Positions 35,434 through 44,474 of a stretch of 64,000 nucleotides of DNA are shown piece after piece (position 1 is the first letter of the stretch; each line of letters starts with the position of its first letter). The notes beneath the pieces were generated by a model. The model did no database searches and was not told the origin of the DNA. It was given only the letters and a program-made list of their open reading frames with translations. The stretch covers positions 2,321,001-2,385,000 of the forward strand of contig AP019702.1 of the NCBI GenBank assembly GCA_006739055.1, in the 5' to 3' direction. Position numbers and translations under genes: made by a program. The DNA comes from Allostella vacuolata. Its GTDB lineage: Bacteria; Pseudomonadota; Alphaproteobacteria; ATCC43930; Allostellaceae.

Positions 35434-36245
35434 GGGCGGGTCCCCGAGACGCGGTCCGGGTGATCGTAGAAGGCCGCGAGCGCCGCGTCGAACGCCTCCG
35501 GCTGCTCGATGTTGGAAAGATGCGAGGCCTGGTCGAGGATCGCGAGGCGGCTGCCGGGAATGGCCCGGTGGATCGCCTCGGACGCGGCCACCGGCGTCGC
35601 CGGGTCGTCGCGGCCGACGACGACCAGCGTCGGGATGGCGATCGCGCCGATCCGGTCGGCGAGCGCCAGCGTCTGGATGGCGCCGCAGCAGCCGGCATAG
35701 CCCGCGACCGGGGTGTCGCGGATGTCGGCGCGCACCCGGTCCAGGATCGGCGGGTTGCGGGCGACGAAGGGCGGGGTGAACCAGCGCTCGATGGTCGGCT
35801 CCACCAGGGCCGCCATGCCCTCTGCGCGGGCGATGGCGATCCGTCCGTCGAGCGCGGCGCGGAAGGCGTCCGGCACCTGGCACATGGTGTCGGCCAGGAC
35901 GACGCTGCGCAGCAGGCCGGGATGGGCGCTGGCCAGGGTCATGCCGATCATCCCGCCCATCGACAGGCCGATGAAGTCGACCGGCCCCAGCCCGAGATGG
36001 CCCAGCAGGGCGGCGAAATCGCCCGCGAGCCCGTCGAGATGATAGGGCCCCTCCGGCGCGTCGCTGCCGCCGTGCCCGCGCATGTCGACCGACAGGACCC
36101 GGAAGCGGGCCGTCAGGAACGGCATCTGCGGCGCCCACATGGCGCTCGATGCCGCCAGCGAATGGGCGAGCACTACCACCGGCCGGTCCGCCGGCCCGTC
36201 GAAGCGGTAGTGGATGCGGTGGCCGTCGATCGGATGGTGGGGCAT
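35430..36245 (-). CDS. Alpha/beta hydrolase, 3-oxoadipate enol-lactonase-like
   Basis: Hydrolase of 271 residues. The nucleophile elbow is GLSMGG (Ser95), the acid is probably in VVGRDDPATP and the histidine is in QASHLSNIEQP. Cap-domain residues and VVVLAHSLAASSAMW match PcaD-like lactonases and related esterases. Translational coupling to an enolase-superfamily enzyme suggests it opens a lactone made or used by that enzyme. No other beta-ketoadipate pathway genes are visible, so PcaD itself is not claimed. Confidence 0.83.
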
Positions 36246-36383
36246 GGTTCGCCTCCTTGCATGACCTGGGGGTTGCCTTGGGGATGACCGGTGCGGGCGG
36301 GCGGTCTAAGGTCGCGCCCCGCAGATTCGACGCTTGCCGCCGTCAGCGCAAGCCTTCCGCTTGGCCCAGAGGATGCCCGGAGA

Positions 36384-36803
36384 ATGCCCGTGATCGAAGT
36401 CCCGCCCGGTTTCGAGGAGATCCCGCCCCGGACCGACCGCTATTCCGCCAACCTCGGCCCGTTCTACCGCAAGGAGGTCGAGGAGGGACGCTGGCTGTTC
36501 GGCTTCCGGGTCGAGGAGCGCCACCTCAACTCCAACAGCGTCGTCCATGGCGGCTGCCTGATGTCGTTCGCGGACGAGATGCTGGGCATCACCGTGCATT
36601 TCGCCGCCGGCCGCCGCCGCTGCGCCACCATCAGCCTGAACAACGAGTTCGTGACCGCGGCCAAGCTGGGCGACTGGGTGCTGGGCACGCCCGAGGTGGT
36701 GCGCGTCACCAAGTCGGTCGTCTTCGTGCGCGGCACGCTGACCGTCGACGACAAGATCATCCTGGCGTCGAGCGGCATCTGGAAGCTGCTCGGCCAGCAT
36801 TGA
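36384..36803 (+). CDS. PaaI-like hotdog thioesterase
   Basis: Hotdog-fold acyl-CoA thioesterase of 139 residues. The helix motif NSVVHGGCLMSFADEMLG contains the conserved HGG. The later NNEFVTAAKLGDWVLG and VVFVRGTLTVDDKIILASS strands match the PaaI/YigI group. The start is taken at ATG 36384 (GGAG nearby), giving the usual family length. It is the only plus-strand gene between long minus-strand runs and meets the PfkB kinase gene end to end (1-base gap). It may release CoA from acyl groups handled by the acyl-CoA enzymes next door. Confidence 0.82.
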   Translation: MPVIEVPPGFEEIPPRTDRYSANLGPFYRKEVEEGRWLFGFRVEERHLNSNSVVHGGCLMSFADEMLGITVHFAAGRRRCATISLNNEFVTAAKLGDWVLGTPEVVRVTKSVVFVRGTLTVDDKIILASSGIWKLLGQH

Positions 36804-36804
36804 G

Positions 36805-37632
36805 CTACTCCGCGATCCGGTCGTCGAGGTAGCGGCACCGGTCGGCGAGCACGCGACCGGCCGTCGCTGCGCCGACGCGTGCCGCCTCGGCCGGCGCCAG
36901 GCCGCGGGCCAGGCCGTCGAGCAGGCCGGCAGCGAAGAAGTCGCCGGCGCCGGTGGTGTCGGTGCCGTCGGCAAGCGGCGGGACCGGGATGGATGCCCGG
37001 TCGGTCCCGGTCAGGATCGTGACCGTGGCCTTGCCGGCGGTTAGGACCAGCGCCTCGAAGGCCGGGCCGGCGACGGCCCGGGCGTGGGCCAGCAAGTCCT
37101 CTTCGGCGACGCGGGGCCAGTCGGCGCGCGAGGCGACCAGGATCCGGGCCGGCCGACGCTGTCCGGCATCGAGCGGCATCTGCGAGACGGTGCGATGGGC
37201 GAGCCGGCCCAGCGTCTCCGGCTGCGCGGGTGCGTCGCGGACGTTGAGGTAGACGAGGTCGGCGCCCTCGCCGGTGAGGCCGGCCGTGGTGCGGCGCGGG
37301 ACCGCCGGCAAGAGGATCGTGCGCTCGCCCGCCGGGTCGAGCAGGATCTCAAGCGGCGCCGTGGGCATGTCGACCGTCTCCACCCCATCCAGGCCGAAGC
37401 CGCGATCGGCCAGGGCCCGGCGATGGCGCCGCCCGGCCGCGTCGCCCGAGAGCGCCGTCATCAGGTCGACCCGGTGGCCGAGCGCCAGCAGCACGCTGCC
37501 GGTGTGGAAGGCGCCGCCGCCATAGCGTTCCTGCACGCGCTCGTAGCGCTGCCGCCCGCCCGGGACGAGCGGCCCGGACAGCCGCCACACCCGGTCGACA
37601 TGGGCGCTGCCGACGACGAGGAAGCGGGCCAA
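36805..37632 (-). CDS. PfkB-family carbohydrate kinase
   Basis: Ribokinase-fold kinase of 275 residues. The N-terminal GSAHVDRVWRLSGPLVPGG and the C-terminal anion-hole motif DTTGAGDFFAAGLLDGLA (catalytic Asp in GAGD) are intact. Substrates of PfkB kinases range from ribose to nucleosides and sugar acids, so no specific sugar is named. It is the last gene of the minus-strand acyl-CoA run, 15 bases after the enoyl-CoA hydratase gene, though its role there is unclear. Confidence 0.85.
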   Translation of the reverse strand: MARFLVVGSAHVDRVWRLSGPLVPGGRQRYERVQERYGGGAFHTGSVLLALGHRVDLMTALSGDAAGRRHRRALADRGFGLDGVETVDMPTAPLEILLDPAGERTILLPAVPRRTTAGLTGEGADLVYLNVRDAPAQPETLGRLAHRTVSQMPLDAGQRRPARILVASRADWPRVAEEDLLAHARAVAGPAFEALVLTAGKATVTILTGTDRASIPVPPLADGTDTTGAGDFFAAGLLDGLARGLAPAEAARVGAATAGRVLADRCRYLDDRIAE

Positions 37633-37647
37633 CGGCCAGGGTCCCGG

Positions 37648-38436
37648 TCAGGTGCCCTTGAAGACCGGCTTGCGCTTCTCGATGAAGGCGTCGACCGCCT
37701 CGCGATGGTCGTCGCCGGCCGTCGCCACGGCGTAGTGGGAGGAGATCATGTCGAGGCTGGTGCGCAGGTCGGTGCGCATCCCCTGGTAGACGGCGCGCTT
37801 GATCAGCCGGGCGGCGAGCGTGGCGCTGCCGGCAATCTTGCGGGCGACGCCGTAAACATGGGGCAGCAGCTCCGCGTCCGGCACCGCCTTGTTGATCAGC
37901 CCGATGCGCTCGGCCTCCGCCCCCTCGACGAAGTCCGCGGTCCAGAACAGCTCCAGCGCCTTGGCGACGCCGACCACCCGCGGCAGGTACCAGGCCCCGC
38001 CGGCACCGGGCACCAGCCCGACCTTGACGTAGGTCTCGGCGAAGCGCGCGGTCATCGCCGCGTAGCGCAGGTCGCCCTGCAGGGCGAGGTCCATGCCGGC
38101 ACCGGTCGCCGCCCCGTTGACCGCCATCAGCACCGGCTTGTCCAGGTCTTCCAGCGACAGCGGGATGCGCTGGATGCGCGTCCACAGCTCGTTCTTGCGT
38201 TGCAGCGGGGTCTGCGCCAGCCGGTCCTTCATCTCGACGATGTCGCCGCCGGCGCAGAACGCCTTGCCGGCGCCGGTCACCACCAGCACCTTGATCGCGT
38301 CGTCCAGGCGGACCTGCTGGATGCGCTCGACCCAGGCGTCGATCATCTCGAAGGTGAAGGCGTTCATCCGCTCGGGGCGGTTGAGCGTCAGGGTGGCGAT
38401 GCCGTCCTCGACGGCGAACAGGATCTGGTCGGTCAT
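37648..38436 (-). CDS. Enoyl-CoA hydratase/isomerase family protein
   Basis: Crotonase-fold enzyme of 262 residues. Family blocks are LTLNRPERMNAF, AGKAFCAGGDIVEMKD (first half of the oxyanion hole), VNGAATGAGMDLALQGDLRY and FAETYVKVGLVPGAGGAWYL. The acidic residue after LVPGAGG expected for hydratases is absent (Ala/Trp here), so it may be an isomerase or variant. Its ATG overlaps the stop of the acyl-CoA synthetase gene (ATGA). It follows two acyl-CoA dehydrogenases in the same unit, which fits hydration of the enoyl-CoA they produce. Confidence 0.88.
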   Translation of the reverse strand: MTDQILFAVEDGIATLTLNRPERMNAFTFEMIDAWVERIQQVRLDDAIKVLVVTGAGKAFCAGGDIVEMKDRLAQTPLQRKNELWTRIQRIPLSLEDLDKPVLMAVNGAATGAGMDLALQGDLRYAAMTARFAETYVKVGLVPGAGGAWYLPRVVGVAKALELFWTADFVEGAEAERIGLINKAVPDAELLPHVYGVARKIAGSATLAARLIKRAVYQGMRTDLRTSLDMISSHYAVATAGDDHREAVDAFIEKRKPVFKGT

Positions 38437-40595
38437 GTCGGTTCCTTCGGCCGCTGGCGCACCAGGGCGTCGACGACGCTGACGCCGTGGCCCTGCGGGT
38501 GGACGAGCACGGGGTTGAGTTCGATCTCGACGATCCGGTCGGCGAGGTCGGCGGCCAGCCGCGACAGTCGGGCGGCCAGGTCCGCGAAGGCGGCGCGGTC
38601 GGCGGCCGCGGCGCCGCGCCAGCCGCCCAGCAGCGGCGCGCCGCGCAGGCGGCCGACCAGGGCGTCCGCGCCGACCGGGCCGAGCGGCGCCGGGGCCATG
38701 GCGAGGTCGCCCAGGAGTTCCACCAGCACCCCGCCCAGCCCGACGCTGACCTGCGGGCCGAGCCCGGGGTCGTTCACCGCGGCCGCGATCATCTCGACGC
38801 CCCTGGCCGCCATGCGCTGCACCAGGATGCCGTGGATGGCGGCGCCCGGATGGCTGGCGGCGACCCGCCGCAGGATCGCGGCGTAGGCGTCGGCGACCGC
38901 CTCCCCGTTGGTCAGGCCGAGGACGACGCCGCCAGCCTCGGTCTTGTGCGGGATGTCGGGCGACTGGACCTTGAGGACGACCGGGAAGCCGAGCTCGGTC
39001 GCCCAGCGCCGCGCCTCGGCGGCGGAGCGGGCGAGGCGGGCTGGCGCGGTCGGGATGCCGTAGGCGGCGAGCAGTGGGGCCGCCTGATACTCGCACAGGG
39101 TCTCGCCGGCATTGTCGAGCGCGGCCCGGGCCGCAGCCGGATCCCCGGCGGGCGGCGGGTCCGGCGGCCGCGTGCGGGCCTCGTGGTACTGGGCGAGCGC
39201 CGACAGCGCCCGGGCGACGCCGCCCAGGCTGGTGTAGAGCGGGATGCCGAGCCCGGCCAGGATGTCGGCGGCCGCCGGCGCGGGCAGGGGATAGCTGTAG
39301 AAGAGGATGGGCCGCGCGCTCGACCGCACCAGCTGCTCCAGCCGCTCGCGTTCCAGCGGCAGGCGCGGGTCGGCGGCGAGCGAGGAGATGTTGACGACCG
39401 CATCGATGCCCTCGGCCGTGGCGAGGACCTCCAGGCTCTGCACCCGGTGGTCGTTCTCCATGGCGCTGGCGGTGATGTCGACCGGGTTGAAGGCCGCGCC
39501 GAAGGGCGGCAGGTAGGTGCGGATCCGCGCCTGCACCTCGGCCGACAGGGCCGGGACGGAGAAGCCCTGGCCCTCCAGCGTGTCCGACATCCAGCCGCCG
39601 ACCCCGCCCGAGATGGTGACGATGCCGACCCGGCGCCCGGCCAGCGGCGGGCAGAGGGCGAGCGCCTGGGCCGCGTCCAGCATCGCGTCCTGGTCGTCGA
39701 CCCGGACGATGCCGAGATGGCGGAAGACCGAATCATAGGCGGCGTCGGCGCCGGTCAGGCTGGCGGTGTGCGACAGGGCGGCGCGCTGGCCGGCGGCGGA
39801 GCGGCCGACCTTGGCCACCACGATCGGCTTGCCGCGTGCGAGCGCCTTGGCCGCCACCGCCTGGAAGCGGTCGCCGCGGCGGATCGATTCCAGGAACAGC
39901 AGGATGACCCCGGTCGCCGGGTCCTCGACCAGGAAATCGAGGACGTCGGTTGCGTCGATGTCCGCCTCGTTGCCGGTGTTGACGACATGGCTGAAGGTCA
40001 GATGGCGGCGCAGGCCGCGGTTGAAGATGGCGAAGCCGAGCCCGCCCGACTGGGAGATGATGCCGATCCGCCGGCCGGCCGCCGGCAGGCGCTGGGCCGG
40101 CAGGGCGGCGAAGTCGATCGCCGGGCTGAAGGTGGCGCAGACGCCGTCGGCGATGTTGAGGAAGCCGACGCTGTTGGGGCCGCCGACGCGGATGCCGGTG
40201 CGCGCCGCGATCGCGGCGACTTCGTCCTGCAACTCGCGCTTGGCGCCGCCCTCCTCGGCGAAGCCGCCGGAATAGACCAGCACGCTGCGCACGCCGGCGG
40301 CGGCACATTCCTCCAGCACCGCCGGCACCCGCTCGGATGGGATGGCGACGAGCGCCAGGTCGGCCGGCTGCGGCGTGGCGCCGACGGAGGGGTGGGCCGG
40401 CAGCCCCTGGATGGTGGCCGCGGTCGGGTGGACGGGATAGACGGGCCCGGCGAAGCCCCCCTTGAGGAGCTGCGCCAGGATGCGGCCGCGCACCCGGGTC
40501 GGATCGTCGGCAGCACCGACGACCGCGACCGAGCGGGGCGCGAAGAACGGGGCGAGCGGGTGCGGCAAGATCCGGCTCAGGCCTTCGTCAGCCAC
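38433..40595 (-). CDS. ADP-forming acyl-CoA synthetase (acetate-CoA ligase family)
   Basis: Enzyme of 720 residues that joins CoA to a carboxylic acid using ATP with ADP release. Order of domains: CoA-binding Rossmann domain (FFAPRSVAVVGAADDPTRVR, ~15-130), two succinyl-CoA-synthetase-like ligase domains (IGIISQSGGLGFAIFNRGL; ALSHTASLTGADAAYDSVF with the likely phosphohistidine) and a C-terminal ATP-grasp domain (VLKVQSPDIPHKTEAGGVVL). The start is taken as GTG at 40595, overlapping the upstream acyl-CoA dehydrogenase gene by 19 bases; the GTG at 40601 is an alternative. It probably activates the acid released by the upstream amidohydrolase. Confidence 0.88.
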   Translation of the reverse strand: MADEGLSRILPHPLAPFFAPRSVAVVGAADDPTRVRGRILAQLLKGGFAGPVYPVHPTAATIQGLPAHPSVGATPQPADLALVAIPSERVPAVLEECAAAGVRSVLVYSGGFAEEGGAKRELQDEVAAIAARTGIRVGGPNSVGFLNIADGVCATFSPAIDFAALPAQRLPAAGRRIGIISQSGGLGFAIFNRGLRRHLTFSHVVNTGNEADIDATDVLDFLVEDPATGVILLFLESIRRGDRFQAVAAKALARGKPIVVAKVGRSAAGQRAALSHTASLTGADAAYDSVFRHLGIVRVDDQDAMLDAAQALALCPPLAGRRVGIVTISGGVGGWMSDTLEGQGFSVPALSAEVQARIRTYLPPFGAAFNPVDITASAMENDHRVQSLEVLATAEGIDAVVNISSLAADPRLPLERERLEQLVRSSARPILFYSYPLPAPAAADILAGLGIPLYTSLGGVARALSALAQYHEARTRPPDPPPAGDPAAARAALDNAGETLCEYQAAPLLAAYGIPTAPARLARSAAEARRWATELGFPVVLKVQSPDIPHKTEAGGVVLGLTNGEAVADAYAAILRRVAASHPGAAIHGILVQRMAARGVEMIAAAVNDPGLGPQVSVGLGGVLVELLGDLAMAPAPLGPVGADALVGRLRGAPLLGGWRGAAAADRAAFADLAARLSRLAADLADRIVEIELNPVLVHPQGHGVSVVDALVRQRPKEPT

Positions 40596-41578
40596 GACCA
40601 CAGCCCCGCACCGCCGATCCGCGCCACCTCGCGGCCGAGCGCGATCGACCATTCGCCTTCGTGGCCATACTCGTCGCGCCACGACCACAGGCGCCGGGTC
40701 AGGTGGTGCAGGTGGTGCTCGTGGGTGAAGCCGATGGCGCCCAGCACCTGGTGGGCGTACTCCGCCGCCTTGCCGGCCGCCTCGCCGCAGCGGATCTTGG
40801 CCGCGGCCACCGCCAGGAAGGCATCCTCGGCGTCCAGGCGCTCGGTCGCCAGGCGAGCGGCGACGGAGGCCGCCGCCACCTCCTCGGCCATCAGGGCGAG
40901 CTGGTGCTGGATCGACTGCTGCTTGCCGATCGGCCGGCCGAACTGGACCCGGTCGTTGGCGTAGGTGGCGGCGATCTCCAGCGTCGTTTCCATGGCCCCC
41001 TGCATCAGCAGGCTGCGCGCCCAGGCGTTCTCGCGCCGCCAGCGCTCCAGGTCGATGGGGGCGGCCGCCTCGGCCAGCACCGGGCCGTCGAGCACGACCG
41101 TGTCGCGCGGCTCGCCGGCCAGGTTGCGGCCGGCTTCGATGGTGGCCGATGCGGGGGCGACCAGGAGCACGCGGTCCCCGGTCAGGAGGACGAATGCCCG
41201 GGCCTGCCCGGCCCAGGCGACGCCGCGCAGCGTCGCCGACACCCGGCCGGCCGCGACCTCGATGCGGTTGGCATCCCCCGACGCGGCGATGGCGAGCGGG
41301 CCCTCCGGCGCATCCAGGCCGGCGCGCTGCAGCAGGCGGCGGGCCAGCAGGGTCTCGGCGATCGGCAGGGGGGCCGCATGGCGGCCGGCCGCGCGCAGCA
41401 CCGCGGCGGCGTCGGCCACCCCGGTCTCCGCGTCGGCGAAGGCCTCGACCAGCCCGGTCTGCTCGACCGACTGCCAGAGCGCCGTGGGGAAGGTGCCGGC
41501 CTCGGCCGCGTCCAGCAGGGCCTTGTCGATCGCGTCGCCGAACAGGCGGTCGGCGGTATCGAAGACGAGATCGCTCAT
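40577..41578 (-). CDS. Acyl-CoA dehydrogenase, second subunit-like
   Basis: Acyl-CoA dehydrogenase of 333 residues, shorter and more divergent than the adjacent one. The C-terminal part is clear (FGRPIGKQQSIQHQLALMAE, then HQVLGAIGFTHEHHLHHLTR). The middle flavin-binding region is degenerate, as in the smaller partner of heterodimeric acyl-CoA dehydrogenases such as the steroid side-chain FadE pairs. Its ATG overlaps the stop of the larger acyl-CoA dehydrogenase gene (ATGA), which supports a two-subunit enzyme. Start at 41578 fits the family N-terminus. Confidence 0.85.
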   Translation of the reverse strand: MSDLVFDTADRLFGDAIDKALLDAAEAGTFPTALWQSVEQTGLVEAFADAETGVADAAAVLRAAGRHAAPLPIAETLLARRLLQRAGLDAPEGPLAIAASGDANRIEVAAGRVSATLRGVAWAGQARAFVLLTGDRVLLVAPASATIEAGRNLAGEPRDTVVLDGPVLAEAAAPIDLERWRRENAWARSLLMQGAMETTLEIAATYANDRVQFGRPIGKQQSIQHQLALMAEEVAAASVAARLATERLDAEDAFLAVAAAKIRCGEAAGKAAEYAHQVLGAIGFTHEHHLHHLTRRLWSWRDEYGHEGEWSIALGREVARIGGAGLWSWLTKA

Positions 41579-42726
41579 CGGAGGCCAAGTCCCCGGGCAA
41601 TGATGCCGCGCAGGATCTCTCTGGTCCCGCCGCGCAGCGTGATGGAGGGGGCGTTCAGGACCGCTTCGGCCTGGATCGCGTCGAACGGGTCGTTGGCGCC
41701 GGGCATTGGCATGGCCGAAGGGGCGACCAGGCGGGCGGTCTCCGGGATGGCGCGCTCGAAGGCATTGCCCAGGTCCTTGACGCAAGCCGCCTCCAGGTTC
41801 GGCGTCTCGCCGGCCTGCAGCATGCCGGCGATCGACAGCGACATGCCGCGGAGCGCCCAGAGATGGGCGACGAAGCGGCCGGTCGTCTCCGCCACCCGGT
41901 CGTCGGGGGCCTCGCCGCCGCGGTCGACCAGCGCCGTCAGCAGGCGATAGGTGGACAGGAAGCGTTCCGGCCCGCTGCGCTCGAAGGCGAGCTCGCTCGT
42001 CACCTGCTTCCAGCCGTCGCCCGGCTGGCCGACCATCATGTCGTCGCCGAGGAAGACGTCGTCCAGCACCATCTCGTTGAAGTCGTGGTGGCCGGCCAGG
42101 TTGCGGATCGGCCGGATCGACACGCCCGGCGCCTTGAGGTCGAGAATGACCTGCGACAGGCCGGAATGGCGGTCGGGTTCGGCCGGACCGGTGCGCACCA
42201 GCGTGATGGCGTAGTCGGAGATATGGGCGTTGGAGGTCCACACCTTGCGCCCGGTGATGCGCCAGCCGCCGTCGACCTTGGTCGCGCGGGTGCGGATCGA
42301 GACCAGGTCGGAGCCGGAATCGGGCTCGCTCATGCCGATGCAGAAGAAGATCTCGCCGCGGGCGATGCGCGGCAGGAAGCGCATCTTCTGCGCCTCGGTG
42401 CCGTTGCGCAGGATGAGGGGCCCGCTCTGGCGGTCGGCGATCCAGTGGGCGGTGATCGGCGCGCCCGACACCAGCAGCTCCTCGGTGACGACGTAGCGTT
42501 CGAGCCCGCTGCGCTCGTGGCCGCCGTAGCGCCTGGGCCAGGTCATGCCGATCCAGCCCTGGGCGCCGACCAGACGGCTGAAGGCGACGTCGGGATGGGT
42601 CCCGAAGTCGCCGCGGGGGGACCAGCTGCCCTTGGCCCGCTCCTCGGCGAGGAAGGCGCGCACCTGACGGCGCAGCGCCTCGGCCTCGGCGGGCAGGGTC
42701 GGGGGGTCGAAACGCAAGGCGGTCAT
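41575..42726 (-). CDS. Acyl-CoA dehydrogenase
   Basis: FAD enzyme of 383 residues that introduces the alpha-beta double bond into acyl-CoA. Blocks visible are FFCIGMSEPDSGSDLVSIRT (flavin/substrate contact), GWRITGRKVWTSNAHISDYA and the C-terminal SITLRGGTREILRGIIARGL. The last shows the R-G-G-T variant of the FAD-binding segment. It is 48 bases after the amidohydrolase start region and coupled to a second, smaller acyl-CoA dehydrogenase. Substrate may be a branched or bulky acyl-CoA, since paired dehydrogenases often handle such chains; that is inference. Confidence 0.9.
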   Translation of the reverse strand: MTALRFDPPTLPAEAEALRRQVRAFLAEERAKGSWSPRGDFGTHPDVAFSRLVGAQGWIGMTWPRRYGGHERSGLERYVVTEELLVSGAPITAHWIADRQSGPLILRNGTEAQKMRFLPRIARGEIFFCIGMSEPDSGSDLVSIRTRATKVDGGWRITGRKVWTSNAHISDYAITLVRTGPAEPDRHSGLSQVILDLKAPGVSIRPIRNLAGHHDFNEMVLDDVFLGDDMMVGQPGDGWKQVTSELAFERSGPERFLSTYRLLTALVDRGGEAPDDRVAETTGRFVAHLWALRGMSLSIAGMLQAGETPNLEAACVKDLGNAFERAIPETARLVAPSAMPMPGANDPFDAIQAEAVLNAPSITLRGGTREILRGIIARGLGLR

Positions 42727-42751
42727 GAAGGCTCCGGCATGTGGCTCAGGC

Positions 42752-44434
42752 TCAGGCGGAGAAGGAACGCAGCACCCGGCCGGGGCCGGCGGCAGGGCGA
42801 GTGTAGTCGCGCCCGTCATGGACGGCGACGCCGTTGACCCAGACCCCGTGCATGCCGACCGGGTCGCGGACCATGCGGCTGTCGCCGCCCGGCAGGTCGG
42901 GCACCCGGCGCGGGCGCGGGCTGGGCGCCACCCGGGCGGGATCGAACAGCATCAGGTCGGCATGGCCGCCGACGGCGATCCGCCCGCGGTCGGGAATGCG
43001 GTAGATGGCGGCCGGCTTGGAGGTCAGCTGGCGCACCGCCTCTTCCAGGGTGAAGGCGCCGCGGTCGCGGACCCAGTGGCCGAGCAGGTGCAGCCCGTAG
43101 CCGGCATCGCAGAGGAAGCTCAGATGGGCGCCCGCGTCCGACAGCGCGATGACGCCGTTGCCGTGCTTCAGCATCGGCTCCAGCTGGTCCTCGTCGGCGT
43201 TGATGAGCTGGGCCGAGAAGAGGGTGGCCAGGTCTTCGGACACCGCCAGGTCGAAGAAGGCGTCGACCGGGTCGGCCCCGGCCGCGGCCGCGATGTCGGC
43301 GATCGAGCGGCCTTCCAGCGCGGCGTTGGCCGGCGTGCCGGCGGCCCCCACCTGCACCCGGGCCCAGTTGCCGTAGAAGAGCTTGCCCTTCTTGGGCGTG
43401 CCGAGCGTCGCCCGGAAGCGGCGGCGGAAGTCCGCGTCGGCGAAGTGCCGCGCCAGGGTCGCGGTATCGGCGCCGCGCAGGTCGTCCCAGACGTCGAGGC
43501 TGGACAGCGGGTAGGCGTTGGCGAGCGTGAATTCCATGGTCAGCGGCTGGCACGAGGTCTGGCCGTAGACCTCGACCCCGCGGGCGCCGGCGGCGGCGCA
43601 GTCGCGCAGCTGGCCCGGGCCGCGGTCGGGGAAGGTGTCGTTCTGGAACACCGACGAGAAGATGACGGGCCGGCCGGTGTCGCGGCCGAGGCTCTCCAGG
43701 AAGGCGACGCTGGTGTTGGGGCCGGCCGTCATCTGGTAGACGCCTCGCCCGGCCTCGCCCAGCACGCCCACCAGGGTGCGGATTTCGTCCTCGTCGGCCA
43801 GCCGCGAGGGCATCGGTACCCCGCCATAGCCGTTGTGGTTCTCGGAATGGGACGAGGCGAAGCCGACCGCGCCCGCCGCCAGCGAATCGGCCACCAGGCC
43901 GCGCATGGCGGCGATCTCCTCGGCGGTCGCGCGGCGCTCGGAGGCGGCCTCGCCCATCACCGCGCTGCGCACCGTCGAGTGGCCGACGAAGCCGGCGACG
44001 TTGAGGTGCGGGCCCTTCGACTGGATCAGGTCGAGATATTCCCCGAAGCGCTCGAACCGCCAGTCGATGCCGCTGCGCAGCGAGGCGAGCGACATGCCCT
44101 CCACCTCCGACAGGTTGCGGGCGACGAGGTCGCGCCGCTCCGGCGGGCAGGGGGCGATCGAGAAGCCGCAATTGCCCATGACGACGGTGGTGACGCCGAG
44201 CGCGGTCGAGGGCGACGCGGTCGGGTCCCAGGTGAGCTGGGCGTCGTAGTGGGTGTGGACGTCGACGATGCCGGGGGCCAGTACCAGCCCGTCGGCGTCG
44301 ACCGTCTGCCGCGCCGGCTCGGCGATCCGGCCGATGGCGGCGATGCGCCCGTCGGCGACGGCGACGTCCGCGGTGATGGCGGGGGCGCCGGTGCCGTCAA
44401 CGACACGGGCGCCCCTGATGATCAGGTCGAGCAT
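42752..44434 (-). CDS. N-acyl-D-amino-acid deacylase-like amidohydrolase
   Basis: Amidohydrolase-superfamily enzyme of 560 residues. The first metal motif is PGIVDVHTHYDAQLTWDP (H-x-H) and VMGNCGFSIAPC supplies the bridging cysteine typical of D-aminoacylases. Later blocks are GHSTVRSAVMG and ALSDAGAHLSFLCDAGYGLH with the catalytic aspartate, then LTSKPAAIYRIPDRGRIAVG. D-aminoacylases release a fatty or short acid from N-acyl-D-amino acids; relatives act on other cyclic amides. It sits between a TRAP transporter and acyl-CoA enzymes, so it may deacylate the imported compound and hand the acid on. Confidence 0.88.
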   Translation of the reverse strand: MLDLIIRGARVVDGTGAPAITADVAVADGRIAAIGRIAEPARQTVDADGLVLAPGIVDVHTHYDAQLTWDPTASPSTALGVTTVVMGNCGFSIAPCPPERRDLVARNLSEVEGMSLASLRSGIDWRFERFGEYLDLIQSKGPHLNVAGFVGHSTVRSAVMGEAASERRATAEEIAAMRGLVADSLAAGAVGFASSHSENHNGYGGVPMPSRLADEDEIRTLVGVLGEAGRGVYQMTAGPNTSVAFLESLGRDTGRPVIFSSVFQNDTFPDRGPGQLRDCAAAGARGVEVYGQTSCQPLTMEFTLANAYPLSSLDVWDDLRGADTATLARHFADADFRRRFRATLGTPKKGKLFYGNWARVQVGAAGTPANAALEGRSIADIAAAAGADPVDAFFDLAVSEDLATLFSAQLINADEDQLEPMLKHGNGVIALSDAGAHLSFLCDAGYGLHLLGHWVRDRGAFTLEEAVRQLTSKPAAIYRIPDRGRIAVGGHADLMLFDPARVAPSPRPRRVPDLPGGDSRMVRDPVGMHGVWVNGVAVHDGRDYTRPAAGPGRVLRSFSA

Positions 44435-44474
44435 GGGCGGCTCCGGGGTTTGATGGGCGATCTGCGCCTAGAGC